In this document: positions 17,248 to 27,137 of the stretch, piece after piece
Layout of the letters: each line of letters starts with the position of its first letter
Position numbering within the stretch: the stretch's first letter is position 1
Source: Lachnoclostridium sp. UBA5725
GTDB lineage: Bacteria; Bacillota; Clostridia; Lachnospirales; Lachnospiraceae
Assembly: GCA_002419585.1 (NCBI GenBank)
Contig: DIGJ01000003.1
Span: forward strand, 18,166 to 82,165
Reading direction: 5' to 3'
DNA length: 64,000 nucleotides
The notes under the pieces: model-generated
Databases searched by the model: none
What the model was told of the DNA's origin: nothing
What the model saw: the letters and a program-made list of their open reading frames with translations, nothing else
Program-made: the position numbers and the translations under genes

Positions 17248-20200
17248 CTATTTATTTTTATTCATATTAAATGCTTCGATTTGTGCCTGTTCTCTGCTTA
17301 AACCGCGTTCTTCCATCATCTGTGTAATTGCCTGAAGCATGCGACTGTAATCATGTGGAATGATTTTCTTAAAGTTTGGAAGGTAGTCTGCAAAGTTATC
17401 TAAAATTTTCTTACCTTTTTCCGAATTTGTACAACGAACATGTTCTTCTATCATCTCTTTTAACTCTATGATATCGTATTTTTCTGTCAAACTGGTAAAG
17501 GATACTAATTCTTTGTTTAGTTTCAGGTACAAATCACGGTTTTCGTCTAATACATAAACAACTCCACCACTCATACCAGCTGCAAAATTCTTTCCAGTTT
17601 CGCCTAGTACCACAACACGTCCTCCGGTCATGTATTCACAACCATGATCGCCAACACCCTCTACTACTGCGCTTGCTCCAGAGTTACGAACGCAGAAACG
17701 TTCCCCTGCTACTCCATTGACAAAGACTCTACCACTGGTTGCACCATATAACGCGACATTTCCTATAATAATATTTTCATCCGCTTTGAACTTCGTTCCT
17801 TTCGGTGGATATACAATTATCTTACCACCGGATAATCCTTTTCCTAAATAATCGTTACAATCTCCGGATAATTCCAGTGTCAGACCTTTTGGAATAAAAG
17901 CACCAAAACTTTGACCACCACTACCATTACAGTGTATTACATAGGTATCTTCTTCTAGCGTATTACCATGAAGTTTGGTAATTTCAGATCCTAGAATGGT
18001 TCCTAAAGAACGCTGTACATTGTTAATATTAATATCGACGGACTTCTTTGTTCCATTTGCAAGGTGATTTTTAAGCTTCTTTAAAAGTACGCTCTCATCC
18101 ACTGTCTTTTCTAACTCAAAGTCATATTTTTGATCTTGATTAAATTTATTATCACTGTCATTTAGATAAGAATTATCTAAAATTGCAGACATATCAATAT
18201 TGTTAAACGTTGTAGCATCATCTCTTAATTTTAAGAAATCGGTACGTCCAATCAAATCGGATACAAAACGAACCCCTAATTTTGCCATGTATTCTCTTAA
18301 CTCTTGCGCGATAAATCGCATAAAGTTTTCAACATATTCTGGCTTTCCTTTGAAGTTCTTACGCAGTTCTGGATTCTGAGTTGCTACACCAACTGGACAA
18401 GTATCTAAATTACAAACTCGCATCATAACACAACCCATACTAACAAGTGGAGCCGTTGCAAATCCGTATTCTTCTGCACCTAATAATGCAGCTACTAATA
18501 CATCACGACCAGACATCAGCTTTCCATCGGTTTCAATAACAACTTTGGAACGAAGTCCATTCATCATTAATGTTTGCTGTGTTTCTGCAAGTCCTAGTTC
18601 CCAAGGAAGTCCTGCATTGTAAATAGAGCTTCTTGGCGCTGCTCCGGTACCACCGTCATAACCAGAAATGAGGATTACCTCTGCTCCAGCTTTTGCAACA
18701 CCAGCTGCAATCGTACCAACTCCAGCTTCGGATACCAACTTAACCGAGATTCTCGATTCTTTATTGGAATTTTTCAAATCATAGATTAACTGCGCCAAAT
18801 CCTCAATGGAATAAATATCATGATGAGGTGGTGGTGAAATCAGGCTTACTCCAGGTGTGGAATGTCTGGTTTTCGCTACCCATGGGTATACTTTTCCACC
18901 AGGAAGGTGTCCACCTTCTCCTGGTTTTGCTCCCTGCGCCATTTTAATCTGAATTTCTTTTGCACTTACCAGATATTCGCTTGTTACACCAAATCGACCA
19001 GAGGCTACCTGCTTGATTGCAGAACAACGATTGATACCATCTTTTCCAATCGTTAGTCGGTCGGTACTTTCTCCACCCTCACCACTGTTTGATTTACCTT
19101 TTAGACGGTTCATTGCAATTGCCATTGTCTCATGTGCTTCTTGAGAAATCGAACCATAAGACATTGCGCCTGTTTTAAATCTAGTAACGATAGACTCTAC
19201 ACTTTCCACTTCTTCGATTGGGATTGGTTTCTTTGCCCAATTGAACTCTAAAAGTCCTCGTAGATTGGTATGTTCTTCCTCTTTATTGATGCAATCCGTA
19301 TACGCTTTAAAGGTATCATAATTACCTTCTCTGGTTGCTTTTTGTAATAAGTAAATCGTCTGAGGATTATATAAGTGTTCTTCTTTATTGCTTCTTAATT
19401 TGTGACTACCAATGCTATCCAGTGTAAGGTCCACATCAAGTCCAAGTGGATCAAACGCTTTACGGTGTAAATCATCGACTTGTTTTTGAATTTCTTTCAA
19501 GCCAATACCACCAATACGGCTTACGGTACCAGTAAAGTATTTGTCGATTACCGTTTTATGGATACCAATTGCTTCAAAAATCTTCGAACCTTGATAAGAC
19601 TGAATGGTAGATATACCCATCTTGGAGGCAATCTTAACAATACCATGTAATATCGCATGATTATAATCTTCTACTGCTGCATAATAATCTTTATCCAGTG
19701 TTTCCTCTTCAATTAACTGACGAATGCTCTCCTGTGCTAAATAAGGATTGATCGCACATGCACCATAACCTAAAAGTGTTGCAAAATGATGAACCTCTCT
19801 TGGCTCTGCACTTTCTAAGATCATCGCTACACTGGTTCGTTTCTTTGTCGTTACCAAATGCTGCTGCATCGCTGAAACTGCAAGTAAGGATGGGATTGCA
19901 ACGTGATTTTCATCCACACCACGGTCCGATAAAATAAGAACATTACAACCTTCTTTATACGCACGATCGGCTTCTACAAACAATCGTTCAATTGCTTTTG
20001 CAAGCGATGTATTTTTGTAGTAGATAATCGGTAAAACTTCTACTTTGAATCCATCCGCTTTCATGGTTTTTATCTTTAATAAATCCGTACTGCTAAGGAT
20101 TGGATTATGAATCTTAATCACCGAGCAGTTTTCTGGTTTTTCTTCTAATAAATTCCCTTCTTCTCCAATATATACCGAAGTAGAAGTAACGATTTCTTCA

Positions 20201-21801
20201 CGAATCGCATCAATCGGAGGATTGGTTACCTGCGCAAAAAGCTGCTTAAAGTAATTAAAGAGAGCCTGTGGTTTATCGGATAAAACTGGCAGTGGGGTAT
20301 CAACACCCATCGCAGAAATTGGTTCCGCACCAGTCATTGCCATTGGCAAAATAGAGGTCTTTAATTCTTCATAAGTATAACCAAATGCTTTTTGAAGTCT
20401 CGCACGTTCTTCGTCTGAATATTCCTCTACTTTCTTATTTGGAATACGAAGGTTTTTGAGTTTAATCAAGTTGCCATCCAACCATTCTCCATACGGCTGT
20501 CTCGTCGCATACTTCATCTTGATTTCGTCGTCTCCGACAACGATTCCTTTTACCGTATCAACTAAGAGCATTTTGCCCGGACGAAGTCTTTCTTTTTTCA
20601 CGATCTTTTCGGCTGGAAATTCAAGAACGCCTACCTCAGAAGATAAGATCAACTGATCATCATCGGTAATATAGTATCTGGAAGGTCTTAGTCCATTTCG
20701 GTCTAGTACCGCTCCCATCATATCACCATCGGAGAACAAAATAGAGGCAGGGCCATCCCAAGGCTCCATCATCGTTGCATAATATTGATAGAAGTCTTTC
20801 TTCTCACGACAGATTCCTTTGTCATTTTCCCAAGGTTCTGGAATTGTAATCATCACAGCAAGTGGAAGTTCCATTCCACTCATTACTAAGAATTCCAACG
20901 TATTATCAAGCATTGCGGAGTCAGAACCCTCTGTATTTACAACAGGGAGTACTTTATGCAGTTCTCCTTGTAAATGCAGCGATTCCATCGTTTCTTCACG
21001 CGCAAGCATTTTATCTGCATTTCCTTGAATGGTATTAATTTCTCCGTTATGAACAATAAAACGGTTCGGATGAGCTCTTTGCCAACTTGGATTTGTATTC
21101 GTACTAAAACGAGAATGTACAATTGCAATCGCGGATTCATAACTAGCGTCTTGTAAATCATGGAAAAAGGACCGAAGCTGTCCAACTAAAAACATACCCT
21201 TGTATACAATGGTACGACTTGATAAGGACACCACATAAGTATCATCATTTGATTGTTCAAAGATTCTTCTTGCAATGTATAATTTACGATCAAAATCTAA
21301 GCCCTTTTTCAATTCCTTTGGTTTTTTCACAAATCCTTGCATAATATAAGGCATACATTCAATGGCTTTTTGACCTAAGATTTCCTGACAGGTTGGTACT
21401 TTTCTCCAACCCAAAAATTCGAGACCTTCTTTTTCCACGATGATTTCAAACATTTTTTTTGCTTGATTTCTCTCAAATTCATCCTGTGGAAAAAAGAACA
21501 TACCGATACCATATTCTCTGGCAGCGCCAATTGAGATGCCTTCTTTTTTTGCTTCTCGTTCAAAGAACTTATGAGAGATCTGCAAAAGAATACCAACACC
21601 ATCTCCTGTCTTTCCCTCTCCGTCTTTTCCAGCACGGTGTTCTAAGTTTTCTACAATATGAAGAGCTCCCTCCACGGTATCATGCGTCTGTTTTCCTTTA
21701 ATATTTACAATCGCACCAATTCCACAGTTATCATGTTCAAACGATGGATGATATAAACCGCTTACTTGTCTTTTTGTTTCTTCGAGATTTTTTTTCATCA
21801 T
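17248..21801 (-). CDS. gltB: Glutamate synthase large subunit
   Basis: 1517 aa, full family length. Domain order: class II glutamine amidotransferase with the nucleophile cysteine in HDNCGIGAIV near residue 26, a central domain, the FMN/3Fe-4S synthase domain (CNLDTCPVGVATQ; PGEGGHLPGGKV), and the C-terminal GXGXG helix. Two adjacent ATGs lie at the start behind AAGGAG; either is possible. It is first in the gltB-gltD operon, transcribed from a promoter about 250 bases upstream through a structured leader. The small shadow frames inside it are not supported as genes. Confidence 0.97.
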   Translation of the reverse strand: MMKKNLEETKRQVSGLYHPSFEHDNCGIGAIVNIKGKQTHDTVEGALHIVENLEHRAGKDGEGKTGDGVGILLQISHKFFEREAKKEGISIGAAREYGIGMFFFPQDEFERNQAKKMFEIIVEKEGLEFLGWRKVPTCQEILGQKAIECMPYIMQGFVKKPKELKKGLDFDRKLYIARRIFEQSNDDTYVVSLSSRTIVYKGMFLVGQLRSFFHDLQDASYESAIAIVHSRFSTNTNPSWQRAHPNRFIVHNGEINTIQGNADKMLAREETMESLHLQGELHKVLPVVNTEGSDSAMLDNTLEFLVMSGMELPLAVMITIPEPWENDKGICREKKDFYQYYATMMEPWDGPASILFSDGDMMGAVLDRNGLRPSRYYITDDDQLILSSEVGVLEFPAEKIVKKERLRPGKMLLVDTVKGIVVGDDEIKMKYATRQPYGEWLDGNLIKLKNLRIPNKKVEEYSDEERARLQKAFGYTYEELKTSILPMAMTGAEPISAMGVDTPLPVLSDKPQALFNYFKQLFAQVTNPPIDAIREEIVTSTSVYIGEEGNLLEEKPENCSVIKIHNPILSSTDLLKIKTMKADGFKVEVLPIIYYKNTSLAKAIERLFVEADRAYKEGCNVLILSDRGVDENHVAIPSLLAVSAMQQHLVTTKKRTSVAMILESAEPREVHHFATLLGYGACAINPYLAQESIRQLIEEETLDKDYYAAVEDYNHAILHGIVKIASKMGISTIQSYQGSKIFEAIGIHKTVIDKYFTGTVSRIGGIGLKEIQKQVDDLHRKAFDPLGLDVDLTLDSIGSHKLRSNKEEHLYNPQTIYLLQKATREGNYDTFKAYTDCINKEEEHTNLRGLLEFNWAKKPIPIEEVESVESIVTRFKTGAMSYGSISQEAHETMAIAMNRLKGKSNSGEGGESTDRLTIGKDGINRCSAIKQVASGRFGVTSEYLVSAKEIQIKMAQGAKPGEGGHLPGGKVYPWVAKTRHSTPGVSLISPPPHHDIYSIEDLAQLIYDLKNSNKESRISVKLVSEAGVGTIAAGVAKAGAEVILISGYDGGTGAAPRSSIYNAGLPWELGLAETQQTLMMNGLRSKVVIETDGKLMSGRDVLVAALLGAEEYGFATAPLVSMGCVMMRVCNLDTCPVGVATQNPELRKNFKGKPEYVENFMRFIAQELREYMAKLGVRFVSDLIGRTDFLKLRDDATTFNNIDMSAILDNSYLNDSDNKFNQDQKYDFELEKTVDESVLLKKLKNHLANGTKKSVDININNVQRSLGTILGSEITKLHGNTLEEDTYVIHCNGSGGQSFGAFIPKGLTLELSGDCNDYLGKGLSGGKIIVYPPKGTKFKADENIIIGNVALYGATSGRVFVNGVAGERFCVRNSGASAVVEGVGDHGCEYMTGGRVVVLGETGKNFAAGMSGGVVYVLDENRDLYLKLNKELVSFTSLTEKYDIIELKEMIEEHVRCTNSEKGKKILDNFADYLPNFKKIIPHDYSRMLQAITQMMEERGLSREQAQIEAFNMNKNK

Positions 21802-21923
21802 GGAAATAGTTCTCCTTTCTATTCTATCTTTTCAGATTTATCTACTCTTTGTCTGCTCCCTCTATTATACTCGCAAATCATCGATTTAGGGAGTGTGAAT
21901 TTTTTCCTTCACATGATTTAAAA

Positions 21924-21990
21924 TACGCAAAGCCCGTTAATTTTTTTTAGGATACGTCGTTAGGGATTTACATGAGAAGGGCTTTGCGTA
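21924..21990 (-). terminator. Second terminator-like hairpin in the gltB leader
   Basis: TACGCAAAGCCC and GGGCTTTGCGTA form a perfect 12-base stem around a 43-base loop, ending in TTTT on the minus strand. It lies 123 bases upstream of gltB, inside the transcribed leader. Confidence 0.55.
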
Positions 21991-21997
21991 ATACAAA

Positions 21998-22037
21998 AAA
22001 GGCGCTCTTATGGAATCTAATCCTTAAGAACACCTTT
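21998..22037 (-). terminator. Promoter-proximal terminator in the gltB leader
   Basis: On the minus strand AAAGGTGTTCTTA pairs with TAAGAGCGCCTTT (13 pairs including two G-U), directly followed by six T. The G-U pairs exist only in the minus-strand RNA, so it is oriented towards gltB. It begins about 7 bases after the predicted transcription start, so most transcripts should stop here unless the stem is melted. Confidence 0.7.
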
Positions 22038-22050
22038 GTTCGTATTGCCC

Positions 22051-22079
22051 ATTATACAATAGCTAATATAGAAAAGCAA
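22051..22079 (-). promoter_or_regulatory. Strong sigma-A promoter of gltB
   Basis: Minus-strand TTGCTT (22079-22074), exactly 17 bases, consensus TATAAT (22056-22051). Predicted start near 22044. The leader from here to gltB is about 245 bases with two terminator-like stems and no other gene. Confidence 0.7.
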
Positions 22080-22148
22080 GCACTTTTTGAGTTTAACGTG
22101 TTAATAGGAAAAATTTCCTTGCAATCTTTTAATTTGAGATTATAATAT

Positions 22149-22200
22149 TTTTAGGAGTTCGCCTAAATTGAGTATATATGCATAGTCTCGCAAGCGAGAC
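22149..22200 (+). other. Two small hairpins ahead of the acetyltransferase gene
   Basis: TTTAGG/CCTAAA with a six-base loop, then GTCTCGC/GCGAGAC with a two-base loop, between a TATAAT at 22142-22147 and the start codon at 22232. They may be mRNA 5' stem structures; no known riboswitch fold was recognised. Confidence 0.35.
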
Positions 22201-22231
22201 ATTTAAATGCAGCACAGAAATGAGGTTAAAC

Positions 22232-22807
22232 ATGACAAAAACAATTATTCGACTTGCAACTTTGGAGGATGCAGAAAGAATCTTGGAAATCTATAATCCT
22301 TATATTGAAAACACTTGTATCACCTTCGAATATGATAAACTCACACTGGAGGAATTCAAAGAGCGCATGATTACAATTTCAAAAAAGTTTCCTTGGATTG
22401 TTTGCGAATTAAATGGATTGATTATCGGCTATGCTTATGCTTCCTCCACCCATCCACGTGCTGCATATTCCTGGGACTGTGATTCTTCTATTTATATTGA
22501 TCAGGCATATCACGGCAATGGAATCGGAAGTATTCTTTATAAAACCCTGTTTCTTCTTATGAAAGAGATGGGTTATTATAATGTTTATGCACTGGTTACT
22601 AGTCCAAATCCAATCAGTCTTGCTTTTCATAAGAATTTAGGTTTTGAAGTAGAGGGCCATCACGAAAATATCGGTTACAAATTTGGTAAATGGCTTGGCG
22701 TAACACGCCTTGTAAAACGAATTGGTGATTTTTCCAAAGTCCCACAACCAGTGAAACCCATAAATGAAATAGATGCCACTTCTATATTAAGTACCTATAT
22801 TGATTAG
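22232..22807 (+). CDS. GNAT-family N-acetyltransferase, phosphinothricin acetyltransferase-like
   Basis: 191-aa cytoplasmic acetyl-CoA-dependent acetyltransferase. It resembles the Pat/MnaT branch: IRLATLEDAERILEIYNPYI at the start, ITFEYDKLT, GYAYASSTHPRAAYSW, the acetyl-CoA loop near YHGNGIGSILYKTL, and NPISLAFHKNLGF. Known members acetylate methionine sulfoximine, phosphinothricin or free amino acids. The ATG at 22232 follows ATGAGGTTAAAC; an upstream in-frame ATG would add 18 residues unlike the family. The last four bases overlap the convergent ABC gene. The neighbouring gltB makes a link to glutamine-analogue resistance tempting but unproven. Confidence 0.85.
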   Translation: MTKTIIRLATLEDAERILEIYNPYIENTCITFEYDKLTLEEFKERMITISKKFPWIVCELNGLIIGYAYASSTHPRAAYSWDCDSSIYIDQAYHGNGIGSILYKTLFLLMKEMGYYNVYALVTSPNPISLAFHKNLGFEVEGHHENIGYKFGKWLGVTRLVKRIGDFSKVPQPVKPINEIDATSILSTYID

Positions 22808-24537
22808 ACTGCAAACTGACTATTGTAAAGATGAGCATAAAATCCATTTTGACGAAGAAGCTCTTCATGTTTTCCTTGTTCAATGATTGCCCCATCTTTC
22901 ATTACAAGGATAACATCCGCTTCTGTAATGGTTGATAATCGGTGTGCCACAATAAAACTCGTTCTTCCTTTCATCAGCACACCAAATGCTTTTTGAATTT
23001 TGATTTCAGTTCTGGTATCAATCGAAGAAGTTGCCTCATCTAAAATAAGCATTGGTGGGAGACAAAGCATAACCCTTGAAATACATAAAAGCTGCTTCTG
23101 GCCTTGTGACAGATTACCTCCATCTTCCGTAATTTGTGTATCATAGCCATCTGGCAACCTTTTTATAAAGCCGTGTGCATGCGCTGCCTTTGCTGCTTCT
23201 ATTATTTCTTCTTGTGTTGCATCTGGTTTTCCAAGTGTTATATTTTCACGAATCGTACCTGTCTTAAGCCAAGTATCCTGGAGAACCATCCCATAATTTT
23301 CTCTTAAATTCCTTCTGGTTATATTAAAAAGATTATAACCATCTATCTGAATCGATCCTTGCGTCACATCATAAAAACGCATCAACAAATTAATCATTGT
23401 GGTCTTCCCACATCCAGTCGGACCTACGATTGCTACCCTTTGTCCTGGCGTGACGCATAAATTAAAGTCGCGAATCAGTTCTTTTTCTTTGGTGTAGGAA
23501 AATGCTACATGCGATAGTTCGATTTTACCCTCTGCTTTTAAATCATCCTTTGCATGATCCGCATCTGGCTGCTGCGGTTTCTCTTCAATCAAAGCAAAGA
23601 TTCGCTCTGCACAAGCGATTGCATTTTGTAACTCTGTGATGACACCTGAAATTTCATTGAATGGCTTTGTGTATTGATTTGCGTAAGTTAAGAAGCAGGA
23701 TAACTGACCAACACTGATTCTTCCATGTATGACTTGGTAAGCCCCTACCAATCCTACTCCAGCATATACCAAAGCATTGACAAATCTAGTGGCAGGATTT
23801 GTAATCGAAGAAAAAAAGGTTGCCTGCAAGCTTGCTGTTTCTAACCGAGTATTCATCTCGTCAAATTCTTCCAATGATTTCTCCTGATGTGAAAATGCAG
23901 TTATTACCTTCTGATTGCCAATCATTTCATCAATATGTGTCGTTATCTCTGCCCTTGTCTCCGACTGATGTCTAAACATAACATATGTCTTTTTTGCAAT
24001 AAATGCTGCTACGCATAAAGACAAAGGAGTAATCAAAACAACTACAAAGGTAATTGTCATATTCACCGATAACATAAAACAAATCGTACCAACAATCATC
24101 AAAATTCCGCTAAAAAACTGGGTAAAACCCATTAAAAGTCCATCCGCAAACTGGTCAACATCTGCAACAACCCTGCTAACGATTTCTCCCTGACCATTAC
24201 GATCGATATATTTTAGTGGTAATTGCTCCAGCTTATCAAACGCTTTCCTTCGAATATCATTAATCACATGATACGTAATATAATTGTTGCAGATATTCAA
24301 AAGCCACTGACAGATTGCTGTTATGAAAACGAGAATGCCAATCTTCCAAAGTACTGGAAAGATTATATCAAACGATACGCTCCCTTCTCCAAGAATACCA
24401 TCAATTGCTGCGCCTGTTAATATTGGAATATATAAAGTCGAGATAACCGTACCTGCCGCAAGTAATACGGATAGCAAGATAGAAATCCAATATCTCTTCA
24501 AATAAAATAATATCTTTTTTATCGTACCTTTTTTCAT
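22804..24537 (-). CDS. ABC exporter half-transporter with intact Walker B (subunit B)
   Basis: 577 aa: six membrane helices (about 15-310) fused to an ATPase domain. Walker A GPTGCGKTT, Walker B MLILDEATSS with the catalytic Glu, and a signature altered to LSQGQ instead of LSGGQ. It follows a second half-transporter by 70 bases. The altered signature pairs in the dimer with the other subunit's Walker B, which also deviates, so the pair has one working and one degenerate ATP site. Substrate unknown; drugs, peptides or lipids are typical. Confidence 0.9.
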   Translation of the reverse strand: MKKGTIKKILFYLKRYWISILLSVLLAAGTVISTLYIPILTGAAIDGILGEGSVSFDIIFPVLWKIGILVFITAICQWLLNICNNYITYHVINDIRRKAFDKLEQLPLKYIDRNGQGEIVSRVVADVDQFADGLLMGFTQFFSGILMIVGTICFMLSVNMTITFVVVLITPLSLCVAAFIAKKTYVMFRHQSETRAEITTHIDEMIGNQKVITAFSHQEKSLEEFDEMNTRLETASLQATFFSSITNPATRFVNALVYAGVGLVGAYQVIHGRISVGQLSCFLTYANQYTKPFNEISGVITELQNAIACAERIFALIEEKPQQPDADHAKDDLKAEGKIELSHVAFSYTKEKELIRDFNLCVTPGQRVAIVGPTGCGKTTMINLLMRFYDVTQGSIQIDGYNLFNITRRNLRENYGMVLQDTWLKTGTIRENITLGKPDATQEEIIEAAKAAHAHGFIKRLPDGYDTQITEDGGNLSQGQKQLLCISRVMLCLPPMLILDEATSSIDTRTEIKIQKAFGVLMKGRTSFIVAHRLSTITEADVILVMKDGAIIEQGKHEELLRQNGFYAHLYNSQFAV

Positions 24538-24607
24538 TCATTCTCCATTCCTGCCTATGAATCGACATGCATTGCAAGTACGCTCCCATCGATTGCTTCT
24601 ATGACAC

Positions 24608-26323
24608 TTAGTGATTATTTTGCTGAGATTCGTAGATTTCCTGATAAATACTACAATCTAGTAGTAGCTGCTCATGTGTTCCAATTCCAACCAACTTACC
24701 ATCATCTAATACAAGAATCTTATCTGCATGCTGGATCGAACTTACGCGCTGTGAAACGATAAAAATCGTCTGCTTGTCTTGCATTTCACTTAGTTCCCTA
24801 CGAAGTTTCGCCTCCGTTGCAAAATCAAGCGCCGATGCACTATCATCCAAAATCAGGATTTCCGGCTGTTTCACTAGCGCTCTTGCAATGGTAAGTCTTT
24901 GTTTTTGACCACCCGAAAGATTTTTCCCACCTTGCGCAATCTTGTACTCAAGACCTTTTTCATTCGCAAACACAAACTCTTTTGCCTGTGCAATTTCAAG
25001 CGCCTTTATTATTTGCTCATCACTTGCAAGCTCATTTCCCCACTTCATATTTTTTCGAATGGACCCCCGAAAAAGGGTTGCCTTTTGTGGAACCACACCT
25101 ATTTTCTCTCGAAGTTCTGCGATTTTATATTCCCTAATATCTTTCCCATATAGCTTTACATTTCCACCGGTTACATCATAAAACCTTGGAATCAGATTAA
25201 TAATGGTGGATTTACCACATCCTGTTCCACCAATAATTCCAATAATATCCCCTGGTTTTGTAGAAAACGAGATATCCGAAACCGCTTCTTCTTTCGCATT
25301 TCCATAGGCAAATGAGACATGGTCAAATACAACACAATCCTGTGTCTTTACAACCGACTTTGTACCTTCCTCTTTCATTGTTGATTCAATTTCAAAGACA
25401 GCTTGTACGCGGTTTCCACAAGCTACGGCCTTTGTTACTGTAACAATTAGATTTGCAAGTTTTATCAATTCCACTAAAATCTGAGACATGTAGTTAACCA
25501 AAGCAATTACCTGTCCCTGTGTTAAGATACCCTTTCCTACCTGCAATGCGCCTGTATAAATCAGTGCAATCAAACCAAGGTTTACAATAATATAGGTAAT
25601 CGGATTCATCAGAGCAGATATTTTTCCTACATGTAACTGCATCTTCATCAGTTGGTCATTTTTTTCATGAAATCGTTCCATCTCTTGTGATTCCATATTG
25701 AAGGCACGAATAACTCTGGCACCACTCAAATTCTCACGGGTAATCGAAAGTACCTGATCTAGATTTTGCTGTACCTTTTTATATTTTGGAATCGTTAGAA
25801 ACATGATTCCGTAAATAACAACAGATAACACTGGAATGACCAGAACAAAAATGAGTGCTTCTTTTACATCGATTGTAAATGCCATAATCATGGCTCCAAG
25901 TACAATAAATGGAGAACGCAAGAACAATCGAAGCACCATATTAACACCAGCCTGCAGCTGATTAATATCACTTGTCAAACGAGCAATCATCGTTGCGGTA
26001 CCGATTTGATCAATTTCGTTATACGATAGACTTTGCATATGAGAAAATAATGCATGCCGAAGTTTAGCTGCAAATCCAACTGCTGCCTTCGCCGAATAAT
26101 ACTGCGCCGTAATAGAACAGATGAGCCCGATCAGTCCTAGCAATATCAATACTCCACCCATACGAAAGATCATCGTTTTATCCTGATTTACAATACCAAC
26201 ATCAATGATATATGCCATTACAACTGGTACCAAAAGTTCAAAGGATGCCTCCAACATTTTAAACAGGGGTGCCAGAATACTTTCTTTTTTATAAGTTTTT
26301 AAAAAACGCAGTAATTTTATCAT
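24608..26323 (-). CDS. ABC exporter half-transporter with degenerate Walker B (subunit A)
   Basis: 571 aa, same fusion layout. Walker A GGTGCGKST, canonical signature LSGGQKQ, and Walker B ILILDDSASALD in which Asp replaces the catalytic Glu. ATG at 26321-26323 has TTGGAG upstream and starts the usual IKLLRFLKTYKKE sequence; the reading frame stays open 48 codons further up, but those residues are unlike the family. First of the two exporter genes; together they resemble YfiBC/LmrCD-type heterodimers. Confidence 0.9.
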   Translation of the reverse strand: MIKLLRFLKTYKKESILAPLFKMLEASFELLVPVVMAYIIDVGIVNQDKTMIFRMGGVLILLGLIGLICSITAQYYSAKAAVGFAAKLRHALFSHMQSLSYNEIDQIGTATMIARLTSDINQLQAGVNMVLRLFLRSPFIVLGAMIMAFTIDVKEALIFVLVIPVLSVVIYGIMFLTIPKYKKVQQNLDQVLSITRENLSGARVIRAFNMESQEMERFHEKNDQLMKMQLHVGKISALMNPITYIIVNLGLIALIYTGALQVGKGILTQGQVIALVNYMSQILVELIKLANLIVTVTKAVACGNRVQAVFEIESTMKEEGTKSVVKTQDCVVFDHVSFAYGNAKEEAVSDISFSTKPGDIIGIIGGTGCGKSTIINLIPRFYDVTGGNVKLYGKDIREYKIAELREKIGVVPQKATLFRGSIRKNMKWGNELASDEQIIKALEIAQAKEFVFANEKGLEYKIAQGGKNLSGGQKQRLTIARALVKQPEILILDDSASALDFATEAKLRRELSEMQDKQTIFIVSQRVSSIQHADKILVLDDGKLVGIGTHEQLLLDCSIYQEIYESQQNNH

Positions 26324-26521
26324 ATTAGCTCCAATCTTTTTTGCTATGCTAATTATAATAGCAAGTCTTTTATTTTTCAAATAATGAAAAAATGTTATTG
26401 TGTAAAATATGGAAAGTTGATAAACTAATCTAAACACATAACTCAGTGAAAGTTTTTCATATTTCACTCAATACAGCCAATAGAACGCGAAATTTTATTA
26501 ATTTACTAGGAGGTATGATTT

Positions 26522-27034
26522 ATGCTTAATAAGGATATTGTAACTAAAATAACAGATCAAATTAATTATGAATTATTTTCTGCATATCTATATCTTGATA
26601 TTTCCAACTTTTATGCAGATAGTAATCTGAATGGTTTTTCTAACTGGTTTATGATTCAAACGCAGGAAGAACGAGACCATGCAATGCTTTTCATGAAATA
26701 CCTGCTCAATAATGGCGAGAAGATAAAACTTCAGGATGTCAAAGCCTCTGATTTAAACTATAAAGATTTTCGTGATCCAATCGTTGCTGCATTTGAGCAC
26801 GAACTAAAAGTAACTGCTCGTATAAATGATATTTATGCATGCGCTTATGATCGGAAGGATTTTCGTACGATGCAATTCTTGGACTGGTTTATAAAAGAGC
26901 AGGGTGAAGAAGAGAAAAATACAGAAGATATCATAAAGCGATATGATCTATTTGGAACCGATGCCAAAGGTCTGTATTTACTTGATACAGAACTTGCAGC
27001 TAGAATATATACCGCACCTTCTCTTGTAATCTAG
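26522..27034 (+). CDS. ftnA: Bacterial non-haem ferritin
   Basis: Iron storage protein of 170 aa, forms a 24-mer shell in the cytoplasm. Ferroxidase ligands are all present: Glu17, Glu50, His53, Glu94, Gln127 and Glu130. Perfect ribosome site AGGAGG seven bases upstream of the start codon. Divergent from the ABC exporter, with 198 bases between the starts. In an anaerobe it stores iron and guards against oxygen. Confidence 0.95.
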   Translation: MLNKDIVTKITDQINYELFSAYLYLDISNFYADSNLNGFSNWFMIQTQEERDHAMLFMKYLLNNGEKIKLQDVKASDLNYKDFRDPIVAAFEHELKVTARINDIYACAYDRKDFRTMQFLDWFIKEQGEEEKNTEDIIKRYDLFGTDAKGLYLLDTELAARIYTAPSLVI

Positions 27035-27073
27035 TTTTATTGTCAATCATAAATTTCAAATCACAAAGATTTT

Positions 27074-27108
27074 CATAGGGACATACTGTTACTAGTTTGT
27101 CCCTATGG
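27074..27108. terminator. Hairpin between ferritin and LCP genes
   Basis: CATAGGGACA and TGTCCCTATG pair around a 15-base loop between two convergent genes. No T-run on either side, so it is a weak terminator candidate. Confidence 0.45.
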
Positions 27109-27137
27109 TACATTTCGAATTGCATGAACATCTTTTT

